Of a DNA stretch of 63,681 nt, positions 49,510 through 57,553 are shown piece by piece. Made by a program: the position numbers and the translations under genes. The notes below the pieces were generated by a model. The model ran no database searches and was not told the origin of the DNA. It worked only from the letters and a program-made list of their open reading frames with translations. Within the stretch, counting starts at the first letter, position 1. Each line of letters opens with the position of its first letter. The DNA comes from Actinomycetota bacterium (lineage in GTDB: Bacteria; Actinomycetota; Actinomycetes; JACCUZ01): NCBI GenBank assembly GCA_030841035.1, contig JAVEDI010000079.1:1-63681 (forward strand), given 5' to 3'.

Positions 49510-50002
49510 CGCCGTGCTCGTGGTCGTCGTGCTCGTGGTGGTCGTCGCGACTGTCGGACGCGGACCTGGGGTGGCTCACCGGCACCGACGTGCGACTGAC
49601 CGGGAGGGTGTGGGAGACCCGCGCCGGTTCGGGGCGCTGCTGAGCGGCTGCGACCGCGGCTGCTCGCGCCTGAGCCGCGACGCGCGCCTTGGCCCGCGCG
49701 ACCCGCCGCTCGTGTCGAGCCTTGGCCTTCGTCAGCTGCTGGCGGGTGGCAACGACCCGCTCGTCGAGCGCCGTGCGGGCCGCGTGCATGTCGGCGACGT
49801 AGTCCGTCAGGGCCTGCCGCTGCTGGTCGGCGGCCTGCGCGGCCGGGTCCGCGGCTTGGACGGCGAGCGCGCTGGAAGTCCCGGTGGTCGTCGCGGGTCC
49901 GGCGGCACCGACGTGACCGACGGTCACGACGGTGGCTGCGGCGCCCGCGAGGATCCCCGTTGCTGCGGCGACCGTGAGGGCGACGCGACGGGTCCTGTTC
50001 AT
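49502..50002 (-). CDS. Exported coiled-coil protein with His/Asp-rich tail
   Basis: 166 residues. Signal segment MNRTRRVALTVAAATGILAG and onward to about 32. Central Ala/Arg/Lys-rich helix (about 65-130: VVATRQQLTKAKARHERRVA and similar), then a Pro/Ser linker and a C-terminal tail DDHHEHDDHEHGDD with alternating His and Asp that could bind divalent metal ions. First gene of the six-gene operon. Start ATG 50002 has AGGGGGG directly upstream; an in-frame GTG at 50071 is rejected because it extends across promoter-like sequence. No known family. Confidence 0.72.
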   Translation of the reverse strand: MNRTRRVALTVAAATGILAGAAATVVTVGHVGAAGPATTTGTSSALAVQAADPAAQAADQQRQALTDYVADMHAARTALDERVVATRQQLTKAKARHERRVARAKARVAAQARAAAVAAAQQRPEPARVSHTLPVSRTSVPVSHPRSASDSRDDHHEHDDHEHGDD

Positions 50003-50280
50003 GGATCCCCCCTGGGTGACGTGTGTCTGCTCGGACGTGTTCTGACCGTGCCCGTGTGGTGTCGCGATCACGGGGACATGTGCTGGTTCCTACGCTTCGG
50101 CCTGCCACCCGGGCCTCACAACGCGCTTAGTGCTCCGTTAACCGCACAGGGGGAGACCTTTGAGGAAACTCCCGCGGTCCGCCCCGCGCCGTCGGCTGGC
50201 ATGATGATCGAATCCGCCGTCCACCAGCGCGCCGGAGGTGCGACTCGGCGTCGGCGGGACGACAGGAGCGGGGAGGACGG

Positions 50281-52269
50281 GTGAGCGGCGGGTCCCCAGG
50301 GTCTCTCGACCCGGAGGCGCTGGAGGTCGCGCTGCGGGAGCTCGACGAGGGCTTCGCCAGCCTCGACCGCGACCTGCGCTTCCGGTGGGTCAACGACCTG
50401 GCCGCGCGGCTGCTGCGCCGCCCCGCCGATGTCCTGGTGGGTCGGCTGCTGTTCGAGCTGTTTCCCGAGGGCCGGGAGACCGTCGCGTGGTCCGCCCTGC
50501 ACGAGGCGCTGGCGACCGGCCAGGTCCGGGCGTTCCAGCTGTGGTACGGCCCCCTGGAGGGCTGGTTCCGGGTCCGGGCGGTGCCGGTCCCGGGCGGCCT
50601 CGCCCTGTGGCTGCGCAACGTCGATGACGAGCAGGCGGCGGCGGCGGCCCACGAGCAGCTCGTCGAGAGGCAGGAGCGCGCCGACGAGCGGGCCGACCGG
50701 CTGCTGCAGGTGACGGCCGCGCTCTCCAGCGCGCATACGTTGCCCGCCGTGATCGACGTCGTGATCGACAAGGGCTTCAGCCTGCTGGGCGGGTACGGCG
50801 GCGGCGTGGGCCTGGTGAGGGAGGCGCGCGGCGAGCTGGAGATCGTCGACCTGCGCCACCTGGGCGGGGACATCCGTGAACGGTGGGTCGGCGTCTTCCC
50901 GCTGGACACGGACCTGCCGATGATGATCTCGGCGCGCGAGGGTGAGCCGCTGTTCTACGAGACCATCCAGGCAGTGCGCGATCGCCACCCGGACCACACG
51001 CGCGACTTCGGGGCGCGCACCCAGGCGTTCGTCTCGTTGCCGCTGTGGCTGGCGCAGCGGACCATCGGCGCGCTGGTCGTGATGTTCGACGAGGCGCGCG
51101 AGTTCTCCGAGGACGACCGCAACTTCATGATGACGCTGGCCGGCCTGTGTGCCCAGGCCTTGGAGCGGGCCCGGCTCAACGCCCGCGAGGGCGAGATCGC
51201 GCGCACCCTGCAGCGCAGCCTGTTGCCGGTGCTCGACGTGCCGCCGCAGGTGGAGGTGGCGGTCCGGTACCTGCCCGGTGGCGCGGGCTCCGAGGTCGGC
51301 GGCGACTGGTACGACGTGCTCGGGCTGGGGGCGGGTCGCGTCGCGGTCGCCGTCGGCGACGTGATGGGCCGTGGGGTCGCGGCGGCGGCCCTCATGGGGC
51401 AGGTGCGCGCCGCCATGCGGGCCTACGCGCTGCTGGACCTGGCGCCCTCGCTGCTGCTCGACCGGCTCGACCTGGTCGTGCGCGACGTCGCCGAGGGCGC
51501 GTTCGTCACGTGCATCTACGCGCTGTACGACCCGGCCGACCGGACGCTGACGTTCTCCAGCGCCGGACATCCGCCGCCGCTGGTCGGCAGCGCGGCCGGT
51601 GCCAGCGCCGTGCAGCTGGAGCCCGGGCCGCCGCTCGGGCTCGGGCTGGGCGGGCGCAACGAGCAGGTCGTCGTGGTCGAGCCGACCGATGTGGTCGCGC
51701 TCTACACCGACGGGCTCGTCGAGACCCGCGAGCGTGACGTCGACGAAGGCGTCCGGGTCCTCGCCGACGTCCTCGCCCGGCCGCCCGCCGACCTCGAGTC
51801 GCTGGGCACCCGGGCGGTGGCGGCGCTGGTGGCGCCCGAGCACGACGACGACGTCGCCCTGCTGCTGCTACGGCCGCTGGGCGACGCCATCGGGGTCGCC
51901 GCCCCCTGGGTCACCCTGCCCCGCGACCCGGCGGCTGTCGCCGATGCCCGCGCCCTGACCTGGCGGACGCTCGCGGCGCGCGGAGCGGCCCCTCGGCTGG
52001 GCGAGGCCGTGACCCTGGTGGTCAGCGAGCTGGTCACCAACGCGATCCGGCACGGGCGGGGCGACCCGCGGCTGCGGGTCCGCGTCGCCAGCCCGCACGT
52101 CGTGATCGAGGTCGAGGACGAGGGTGGTCACCTCCCGCAGCGGCGGTTCGCCACCGCCGACGACGAGGGCGGGCGGGGGCTGGAGCTGGTCGCCCTGGTG
52201 GCCGGGCGCTGGGGATGGCGGCCGACCGCGTCCGGCAAGGTGGTCTGGGCAGAGCTGCCCACGCGCTGA
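50281..52269 (+). CDS. PAS-GAF-SpoIIE phosphatase with C-terminal HATPase switch
   Basis: 662 residues, four parts. PAS domain about 10-110 (LDEGFASLDRDLRFRWVNDL), GAF about 150-295 (ALSSAHTLPAVIDVVID), SpoIIE phosphatase about 300-515 (RTLQRSLLPVLDVPPQVEVA, GGDWYDV, GDVMGRG, SSAGHPPPLV, LYTDGLVETR, DDDVALLLLR) and a RsbW/SpoIIAB-like ATPase about 530-662 (LVVSELVTNAIRHGRG, EVEDEG, GGRGLELVALVAGRWGW). It may act as both phosphatase and anti-sigma/kinase on one chain, an actinobacterial design. GTG 50281 follows GGGGAGG. No anti-anti-sigma gene is beside it. Confidence 0.92.
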   Translation: MSGGSPGSLDPEALEVALRELDEGFASLDRDLRFRWVNDLAARLLRRPADVLVGRLLFELFPEGRETVAWSALHEALATGQVRAFQLWYGPLEGWFRVRAVPVPGGLALWLRNVDDEQAAAAAHEQLVERQERADERADRLLQVTAALSSAHTLPAVIDVVIDKGFSLLGGYGGGVGLVREARGELEIVDLRHLGGDIRERWVGVFPLDTDLPMMISAREGEPLFYETIQAVRDRHPDHTRDFGARTQAFVSLPLWLAQRTIGALVVMFDEAREFSEDDRNFMMTLAGLCAQALERARLNAREGEIARTLQRSLLPVLDVPPQVEVAVRYLPGGAGSEVGGDWYDVLGLGAGRVAVAVGDVMGRGVAAAALMGQVRAAMRAYALLDLAPSLLLDRLDLVVRDVAEGAFVTCIYALYDPADRTLTFSSAGHPPPLVGSAAGASAVQLEPGPPLGLGLGGRNEQVVVVEPTDVVALYTDGLVETRERDVDEGVRVLADVLARPPADLESLGTRAVAALVAPEHDDDVALLLLRPLGDAIGVAAPWVTLPRDPAAVADARALTWRTLAARGAAPRLGEAVTLVVSELVTNAIRHGRGDPRLRVRVASPHVVIEVEDEGGHLPQRRFATADDEGGRGLELVALVAGRWGWRPTASGKVVWAELPTR

Positions 52270-52305
52270 GCGGCTGGCTGCGAGCGGCGGCACCGGGCGG
52301 CGCCC

Positions 52306-53499
52306 TCAGCCGTCCCGGTGGTGGCGCAGCGTCTCGTGGTGGTCGGTGGTCCCCGGTGCGGGGTCGGCGTGCACGAGGGCGGCGCTCAGGCGCGGTACGT
52401 CGTGCAGGAGTCGATGCTCGGCCGCCTCGGCGATGTGGTGTGCCCGGACCAGGCTGAGGTCGGCGTCGACGACGATCTCCAGCTCGGCCCTCAGCCGGTG
52501 CCCGATCCAGCGCAGGCGCACGGTGCCCACGTCCAGGACGCCGTCGGTGTCCCTCGCGATCCTCTCCACCTGGTCGACCAGCTGCGGGTCGACCGCGTCC
52601 ATCAGCCGGCGGTAGACGTCGCGTACCGCGTCGCGCAGCACGCTCAGGACGGCGAGGGTGATCAGCAGGCCGACGATGGGGTCGGCCGCCTCGAGGCCGA
52701 ACCCCGCGGCCACCGCACTGAGCACCACCCCGAGCGAGGTCAGTCCGTCGGTGCGCGCGTGCAGCCCGTCGGCCACCAGGGCGGCAGAGCCGATGCGGCG
52801 GCCCACCGTGATGCGGTAGCGCGCGACCAGCTCGTTGCCCGCGAAGCCGACGAGGCCGGCCGCCGCCAGCAGCAGGAGGTGGTCCAGCGGGCGCGGGTCG
52901 AGCAGCCGGCGGACGGCCTCGTAGCCGGCCAGCACCGCGGACGCGGCGATGACCAGCACCACGAAGAGCCCGGCCAGGTCCTCGGCGCGCCCGTAGCCGT
53001 AGGTGTAGCGCCGGCTCGCGGCCCGGCGCCCGAGGACGAAGGCCACCGCGATAGGTACGGCGGTGAGGGCGTCGGCCACGTTGTGCAGCGTGTCGACCAG
53101 CAGGGCGACCGAGCCGGTGAGCGCCACCACCACGGCCTGCAGGAGAGCAGTGACCATCAGGACGACGAAGGAGATCAGCAGCGCCCGCATGCCCTGCTGG
53201 CTGGCCTCGAGCTCGTTGTCGACGGCCAGGGCAGCGTCGTGGCTGTGCGGGGCGACAAGCTGGCGCAGGGCAGCGAACCGGCCTGCAGCGTGCTCGTGGC
53301 CGTGGTGGTCGTGGTGCCGGTCATGGTCGTCGTGCCGGTCATGGTCGTCGTGCCGGTCATCGTCGTGGTGCTGGGCGTGGCGCTGCGCGTGGTGCCCGTG
53401 AGTGCCGTGGACCGCGTGGTTGCCGTGGTTGCGATGCGGTTCGGGCTGGCCGTGCTCGGTGTGCGGCCCGTGCCGGGCCGCGCGGTGCCTGGCCGTCAT
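52306..53499 (-). CDS. Cation diffusion facilitator family transporter with His-rich N-terminus
   Basis: 397 residues. The first 65 residues are strikingly His/Asp/Arg-rich, with tandem units such as HDDHDR repeated three times, and would bind several metal ions in the cytosol. Six membrane segments follow (about 107-320), with the CDF metal sites in LLVDTLHNVADALTAVPIAV and VADGLHARTDGLTSLGV, then a C-terminal cytosolic domain (VERIARDTDGVLDVGTVRLR). Exports Zn2+, Co2+ or similar in exchange for protons. The start is not certain: ATG 53499 lacks a clear ribosome-binding site. Confidence 0.9.
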   Translation of the reverse strand: MTARHRAARHGPHTEHGQPEPHRNHGNHAVHGTHGHHAQRHAQHHDDDRHDDHDRHDDHDRHHDHHGHEHAAGRFAALRQLVAPHSHDAALAVDNELEASQQGMRALLISFVVLMVTALLQAVVVALTGSVALLVDTLHNVADALTAVPIAVAFVLGRRAASRRYTYGYGRAEDLAGLFVVLVIAASAVLAGYEAVRRLLDPRPLDHLLLLAAAGLVGFAGNELVARYRITVGRRIGSAALVADGLHARTDGLTSLGVVLSAVAAGFGLEAADPIVGLLITLAVLSVLRDAVRDVYRRLMDAVDPQLVDQVERIARDTDGVLDVGTVRLRWIGHRLRAELEIVVDADLSLVRAHHIAEAAEHRLLHDVPRLSAALVHADPAPGTTDHHETLRHHRDG

Positions 53500-53684
53500 G
53501 GCCCGCGTCGAGGGAGCCGGCCGCTGGAGCCAGCCGGGCAGCCGGGGCGCCCACGCCTTCACGCTGCCATCGTGCCCGAGCCGCACCGCACAAGCCGTCA
53601 ACCACACGCCGACGCGCCAGAGACGGTCACGCCAGATGGGTCGATGTGCTCCATATCGGGCCGCAAAGGCCCGACAATGCCGCA

Positions 53685-54443
53685 GTGAGCATCTTCCCTC
53701 GGGGCACGTCGCGGCTCGTCGCACTTGTGAGCGCCCTGCTGCTCGTCGGGCTGCTGGCGCCGGCGAGCGCGCTCGCCGGCGCGACGGCGCGACCCTCGCA
53801 GCCGGCGTACACCGCGCCCGACTTCGCGACGGCCGTCCCGGCCACCGCCACGCAGGTCGTGCGCACCGTACGCACCAACCGGTGGTGCTCGCGCGTGTGG
53901 TGCACGGTCACCCAGGCATGGCACAAGCGCGGCGGCCGTTGGCGCATCGTGCGGCTCCCCTCCGGCGAGCGCGCGGTCTTCCGATCGTCGGTCGGGCCCA
54001 AGGGTTTCGCTGCGGTGGGCGCCAAGCGCCAGAGCGACGGCCGTACGCCGAGCGGCGTCTTCCCCATCGCGGTCACCTTCTCGACCTCGGCCACGGCGCC
54101 GGGGGCGATGCCCTGGCGACGCCGGCTGCCGACGTCGAACGTGACCAACTACAAGGGGCTGCTCTACAACACGTGGATCGAGGAGAGTGGGCGGACGGAC
54201 GGCACCCGGCCCTCGATGCGCTGGGGGTTCTGGGTGGGCTACAACCACCCGCGACTGCAGGTCGGTGTCGGCCCGCAACCGGTGCAGGGCATGGGAAGCG
54301 GCATCTTCTACCACACCTCGCGGGCCGGCTACCGGTGGAACCCGACGGAGGGCTGCACCAACATCGGTGACCCTGCCCAGATGCGTTGGGTGCTGACCTG
54401 GCTGCGTCCCGACGCCGACCCGCGAGTCGTGCAGCACCGGTGA
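53685..54443 (+). CDS. Secreted L,D-transpeptidase-like (YkuD-type) protein
   Basis: 252 residues. Signal peptide about 9-35 (ALLLVGLLAPASALA). Catalytic end: SGIFYHTSRAGYRWNPTEGC, then TNIGDPAQMRWVLTWL, with the His and Cys of the YkuD HxxxxxxxxxT/SxGC motif in place, and VAVGAKRQSDGRTPSGVFPI upstream. Such enzymes make 3-3 cross-links in peptidoglycan or anchor proteins; no LysM or Ig domain is present. GTG 53685 is preferred; an earlier in-frame GTG at 53646 would precede the signal peptide. Divergent from the CDF gene. Confidence 0.82.
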   Translation: MSIFPRGTSRLVALVSALLLVGLLAPASALAGATARPSQPAYTAPDFATAVPATATQVVRTVRTNRWCSRVWCTVTQAWHKRGGRWRIVRLPSGERAVFRSSVGPKGFAAVGAKRQSDGRTPSGVFPIAVTFSTSATAPGAMPWRRRLPTSNVTNYKGLLYNTWIEESGRTDGTRPSMRWGFWVGYNHPRLQVGVGPQPVQGMGSGIFYHTSRAGYRWNPTEGCTNIGDPAQMRWVLTWLRPDADPRVVQHR

Positions 54444-54915
54444 GTCGGTCCACATCGTGGACACGGGCCGCACGGCCTGTGGATGTCCCGGTGGACGAAG
54501 CGGTGGACGACCGGCTCGGACGGGGGACAACCGGGCCCGCGACTGTGGAGATCTTGGGGACGACGCAAACTTTCCGAACTGGCTCGGGTCAGACCCTTGT
54601 GCCGCCCCTCGCCGGGCACTAGAAATCTCCTCACGTCACCGGAAACGGAGACCGATCCCGAGGGAGACCTCGGGTGGCTCGAGGAAAGCTTCGCGGTTGC
54701 GCAGCCGCCGGGAAACCGGTGGGTGCCGGCTCACGGAGACACCGCGAGAGGCAGGAGCCGCCGGGCAACCGGAGGCGCCGGCCCTCACGGGAGACCTCGA
54801 GGCGTACAGGCAACCGGGCGACCGGATGCAGGTGCGCAGTCACCGTCGACCGCGTGGCAGGTCCCGCAGGCGCGGGCGACCGAGCGATCGGACGCCGAGC
54901 GAGGCGAGACCGGGC
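54444..54915 (+). ncRNA. Candidate structured non-coding RNA or long 3' UTR
   Basis: 472 bases with no convincing coding sequence (open frames here give Arg/Gly-rich translations without ribosome-binding sites). The plus strand can fold into a row of short hairpins capped by GNRA tetraloops: 54657-54674 (7 bp, loop GAGA), 54705-54722 (7 bp, GAAA), 54757-54776 (GCAA), 54814-54825 (GCGA) and 54880-54891 (GCGA), plus 54863-54876 (AGGC loop). A duplicated element GCCGCCGGGNAACCGG is followed in both copies by CTCACGG(G)AGAC. A terminator-like hairpin follows at 54916. I do not recognise any known RNA family. Confidence 0.4.
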
Positions 54916-54948
54916 GAGGCCCCTCCATCTCATGCATGGAGGGGCCTC
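54916..54948. terminator. Terminator hairpin between convergent genes
   Basis: Perfect 12-bp stem (54916-54927 with 54937-54948) and a 9-base loop. Neither side is followed by a long T-run (plus strand continues CGTCGTCGT), as usual for GC-rich actinomycetes. It can end transcription from the L,D-transpeptidase/ncRNA side and, on the minus strand, from the gene at 54998. Confidence 0.75.
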
Positions 54949-54997
54949 GTCGTCGTACGGCCCCCTCGACTCGCCCGGGCCCTCTCGAAGGGGGGTC

Positions 54998-55621
54998 TCA
55001 GCCCCGCCCGTCCCGCGTGGCCGCCTCCGCGATCGCCACGGTCAGCTCGGTCACCTCGACGGGCCGGGCGCGCGCCTTCTCCATCGACATCTGGCGGATC
55101 TCGGCGGCCGCCCGCCGGCTGCGGGTCATGGCCGAGTGCGACGTGAAGGTCGCCGACCACACCGCGACACCGCGCGACCGGTCGACCAGCAGGGTCGTGC
55201 CGCAGAGCATCGGCAGCAGGTCCGTGGCGGGCAGCGTCGTGGAGCGGAACGTCTCGACGAGCAGGTCGACGTCGGCCGGCGGGAACTCGATGCGTGTCGA
55301 GCGGTCGGTCGCGCCGACCGCCAACGGCCGGCGCCGGTGGCGCTCCACGACCTCCCAGGACTCGGTCGTCACGGTGGTGCCGGGCACGGCGCAGGCCTGC
55401 TCCCGCAGCGCATCGAGGACCGGTTCATCAGCTGCCATGCGCGTGGGCGTCCCCCAGAGCGAGGCGACGACCACCCGGCCGGCCTGCTCGCCGACCAGGA
55501 CCAGGACGCCGACGTTGCCGGGCAGCGCGGCGAGCTGCGGCACCACGCTGACGCGCAGCCAGGGCAGCCGCTCGGCGAGGCGACGGGGGTCGCAGGCGAT
55601 CGTGCTGGTCCGCAGGATCAT
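54998..55621 (-). CDS. Dimeric alpha-beta-barrel-like hypothetical protein, paralogue
   Basis: 207 residues. Two similar halves like the gene at 22831-23472: GRVVVASLWGTPTRMAADEP and, later, LCGTTLLVDRSRGVAVWSAT followed by SHSAMTRSRRAAAEIRQM, matching FCGTVLLIDRATGRAVVETL and SRQAMAQSRSTAAAIRAD in the other copy. Sequence similarity is clear though not high, so the two are old paralogues. Function unknown; probably cytosolic. ATG 55621 with GGAGGGGG about 8 bases before it. It follows, on the same strand, the DUF2630 gene at 55761. Confidence 0.75.
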   Translation of the reverse strand: MILRTSTIACDPRRLAERLPWLRVSVVPQLAALPGNVGVLVLVGEQAGRVVVASLWGTPTRMAADEPVLDALREQACAVPGTTVTTESWEVVERHRRRPLAVGATDRSTRIEFPPADVDLLVETFRSTTLPATDLLPMLCGTTLLVDRSRGVAVWSATFTSHSAMTRSRRAAAEIRQMSMEKARARPVEVTELTVAIAEAATRDGRG

Positions 55622-55760
55622 CGTGCCCCCTCCGGCGCTCGCGCAGTCCGTCGGCGCACGCTGCGCCCGACCGCCCCTGCCACCGTGCGCCGTCGAGGCC
55701 GGTAGGACAACCCCCGACGGGGCGATGTCAGCCGCCGCGCGCGGGAGGGTTCCCCCGGGG

Positions 55761-55991
55761 CTACTGCAGGTAGCCCTCGACCTCGCGGGTCGGCCGCTCG
55801 TGCGCCTGGCCGGGGTCGGCGCCGGCCTCACGCAGGGCCTGCCGCTGACGGAGCAGGTCCCAGCACTGGTCGAGGTGCTCCTCGATCTGCTCGAGCCTGC
55901 GGCGTTGCTCGTCCTCGACGCCCCCTTCCCGGAGCCGGTGCTCCTCCTCGACCAGGGCGGAGATGGTCGTGCGGATGTCGGTGTCGTCCAT
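55761..55991 (-). CDS. DUF2630 family protein
   Basis: 76 residues, all helical and charged: TTISALVEEEHRLREGGVED, QIEEHLDQCWDLLRQRQALR, ending REVEGYLQ. These blocks, in particular LDQCWDLLRQR and EVEGYLQ, define the small DUF2630 proteins of actinobacteria. Function unknown; probably a cytosolic helical hairpin. ATG 55991 is favoured as the family start. Divergent from the ferric-reductase fusion at 56155. Confidence 0.9.
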   Translation of the reverse strand: MDDTDIRTTISALVEEEHRLREGGVEDEQRRRLEQIEEHLDQCWDLLRQRQALREAGADPGQAHERPTREVEGYLQ

Positions 55992-56154
55992 GGGTCGTCC
56001 CCGTAGGTGTCCGGCGTCGGTCGAGCAGGGTAGGTCCTGCGTCACGCGAGCGTACGCCGCCGCGCGGACCGCCCGGTGCCGGGCGGCGGCGGCCCCTATC
56101 GGGTGTCCAGCGGACACACAGCCAACGTCCAGGCTCGGCCCCGAGAGTCCTCGC

Positions 56155-57504
56155 ATGACGTCGAACGCGATCCCCGGCGGCGCCCTGGCCAGTCTGTCGG
56201 TGGTGACCGCCCTGTGGGCGGCCAACCACGGCCTGACCGACCTGGCCTCCGGCGGCGGAACGGCGCTCATCTCCGCAGGCCGCCTGACCGGCCTGCTCGC
56301 CGCCGACGTGCTGTTGCTGCAGGTGCTTGCCATGGCCCGCATCCCCTGGGTGGAACGGACCTACGGCCAGGACCGCCTGGCGCGCTGGCACCGGCTGGCG
56401 GGGTTCACCTCGTTCAACCTGATGCTCGGGCACATCGTGCTGGTGACCTTCGGCTACGCCGCCACCGGTCGCGTCGCTGTCCTCTCCCAGCTCTGGGACC
56501 TGGTCCGGACCTATCCCGGGATGCTGCTCGCGAGCGCCGGGACCGGCCTGCTCGTCGCGGTGGTGGTCCTCTCGGTCAAGGCGGCCCGCCGCCGGCTGCG
56601 CTACGAGTCGTGGCACCTCATCCATCTCTACGCCTACCTCGGCGTCGGGCTCGCCCTGCCGCACCAGCTCTGGACGGGCACCGACTTCGTCAGCTCGCCC
56701 CCGGCGCGCGCCTACTGGTGGACGCTGTACGCCGGCACGCTCGGCGCCGTCCTCGTCTTCCGGGTCGGCGTGCCCGTGTGGCGCACCCTGCGGCACCGCC
56801 TGGAGGTGACGGGCGTCGTCGAGGAGTCACCGGGCGTGGTGTCGGTGCACCTGCGCGGTCGTCACCTGCACTCCTTGCCCGTGCGGGCGGGGCAGTTCTT
56901 CCTCTGGCGCTTCCTCGACGGAGAGGGCTCCTCGCGCGCGCACCCGTACTCGTTGTCCGCGGCACCGCACCCCGACGTGCTGCGCATCACGGTGAAGGAC
57001 CTCGGTGACGGAAGCCGCGCCCTCGCCGGCGTACGCCCGGGAACCCGTGCCGTCATCGAGGGGCCCTACGGCCGGCTGACCGCCGACCTGCAGAGCCGCC
57101 GTCGCGTGACGCTGCTGGCGGCCGGCATCGGGATCACGCCGATGCGGGCGTTGCTCGAGGAGCTGCGGTACGCCCCCGGCGACGCGACGCTGCTCTACCG
57201 CGCGCGTTCCGAGGAGGAGCTGACCTTCCGCGCGGAGCTCGACGCGCTGGCGAAGCGTCGCGGTGTGCGCGTGGTCTACCTGACCGGGCGCCGCGCGGTG
57301 GAGCCCGGCGAGGACGGCTCGTGGCGGCCCGAGTCGCTCGGGCACTTCACCGACGCGGAGGCCCTGCGCTACCTCGTGCCCGACATCGCCCGTCACGACG
57401 TCTTCCTGTGCGGGCCCGACGGCTGGACAGCCGCGGCCCGGGCCGGCCTGCGCAGGGCCGGCGTCCCCGACGCGCACGTGCACGAGGAGCGGTTCGCATG
57501 GTGA
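56155..57504 (+). CDS. Ferric-reductase/ferredoxin-NADP reductase fusion
   Basis: 449 residues. N-terminal half (about 10-205): six membrane segments with paired His (RWHRLAGFTSFNLMLGHIVL, ESWHLIHLYAYLGVGLALPH) typical of haem-b ferric-reductase-like proteins. C-terminal half: FAD-binding (AHPYSLSAAPHPDVLRITVK), Gly-rich NAD(P) site (VIEGPYGRL, LLAAGIGITPMRALLEEL) and the CGPDG end (DVFLCGPDGWTAAARAGL). This is a self-contained NAD(P)H-to-membrane electron carrier. First gene of a three-gene unit with an FMN-binding protein and ApbE, the standard flavin electron-export set. Confidence 0.93.
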   Translation: MTSNAIPGGALASLSVVTALWAANHGLTDLASGGGTALISAGRLTGLLAADVLLLQVLAMARIPWVERTYGQDRLARWHRLAGFTSFNLMLGHIVLVTFGYAATGRVAVLSQLWDLVRTYPGMLLASAGTGLLVAVVVLSVKAARRRLRYESWHLIHLYAYLGVGLALPHQLWTGTDFVSSPPARAYWWTLYAGTLGAVLVFRVGVPVWRTLRHRLEVTGVVEESPGVVSVHLRGRHLHSLPVRAGQFFLWRFLDGEGSSRAHPYSLSAAPHPDVLRITVKDLGDGSRALAGVRPGTRAVIEGPYGRLTADLQSRRRVTLLAAGIGITPMRALLEELRYAPGDATLLYRARSEEELTFRAELDALAKRRGVRVVYLTGRRAVEPGEDGSWRPESLGHFTDAEALRYLVPDIARHDVFLCGPDGWTAAARAGLRRAGVPDAHVHEERFAW

Positions 57505-57553
57505 GCCGCGCCCGACGACCCGTCCCGCACCTCGACACCACCAGGAGCCACCG

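Noticed and set aside
49502-50071. Longer start (GTG at 50071) for the His-tailed exported protein
   Set aside because: It would put 23 polar residues before the signal peptide and ignore the strong AGGGGGG site right before ATG 50002.
54451-54550. Replication origin
   Set aside because: DnaA-like words occur, but no dnaA, dnaN, gyrB or recF and no AT-rich unwinding element is present, and the words are weak matches.
54483-56006. Open frame of 507 codons across the ncRNA-like stretch
   Set aside because: It has no ribosome-binding site, runs through a 12-bp terminator hairpin and lies antisense to two real genes; the translation is low-complexity Arg/Ser/Thr.
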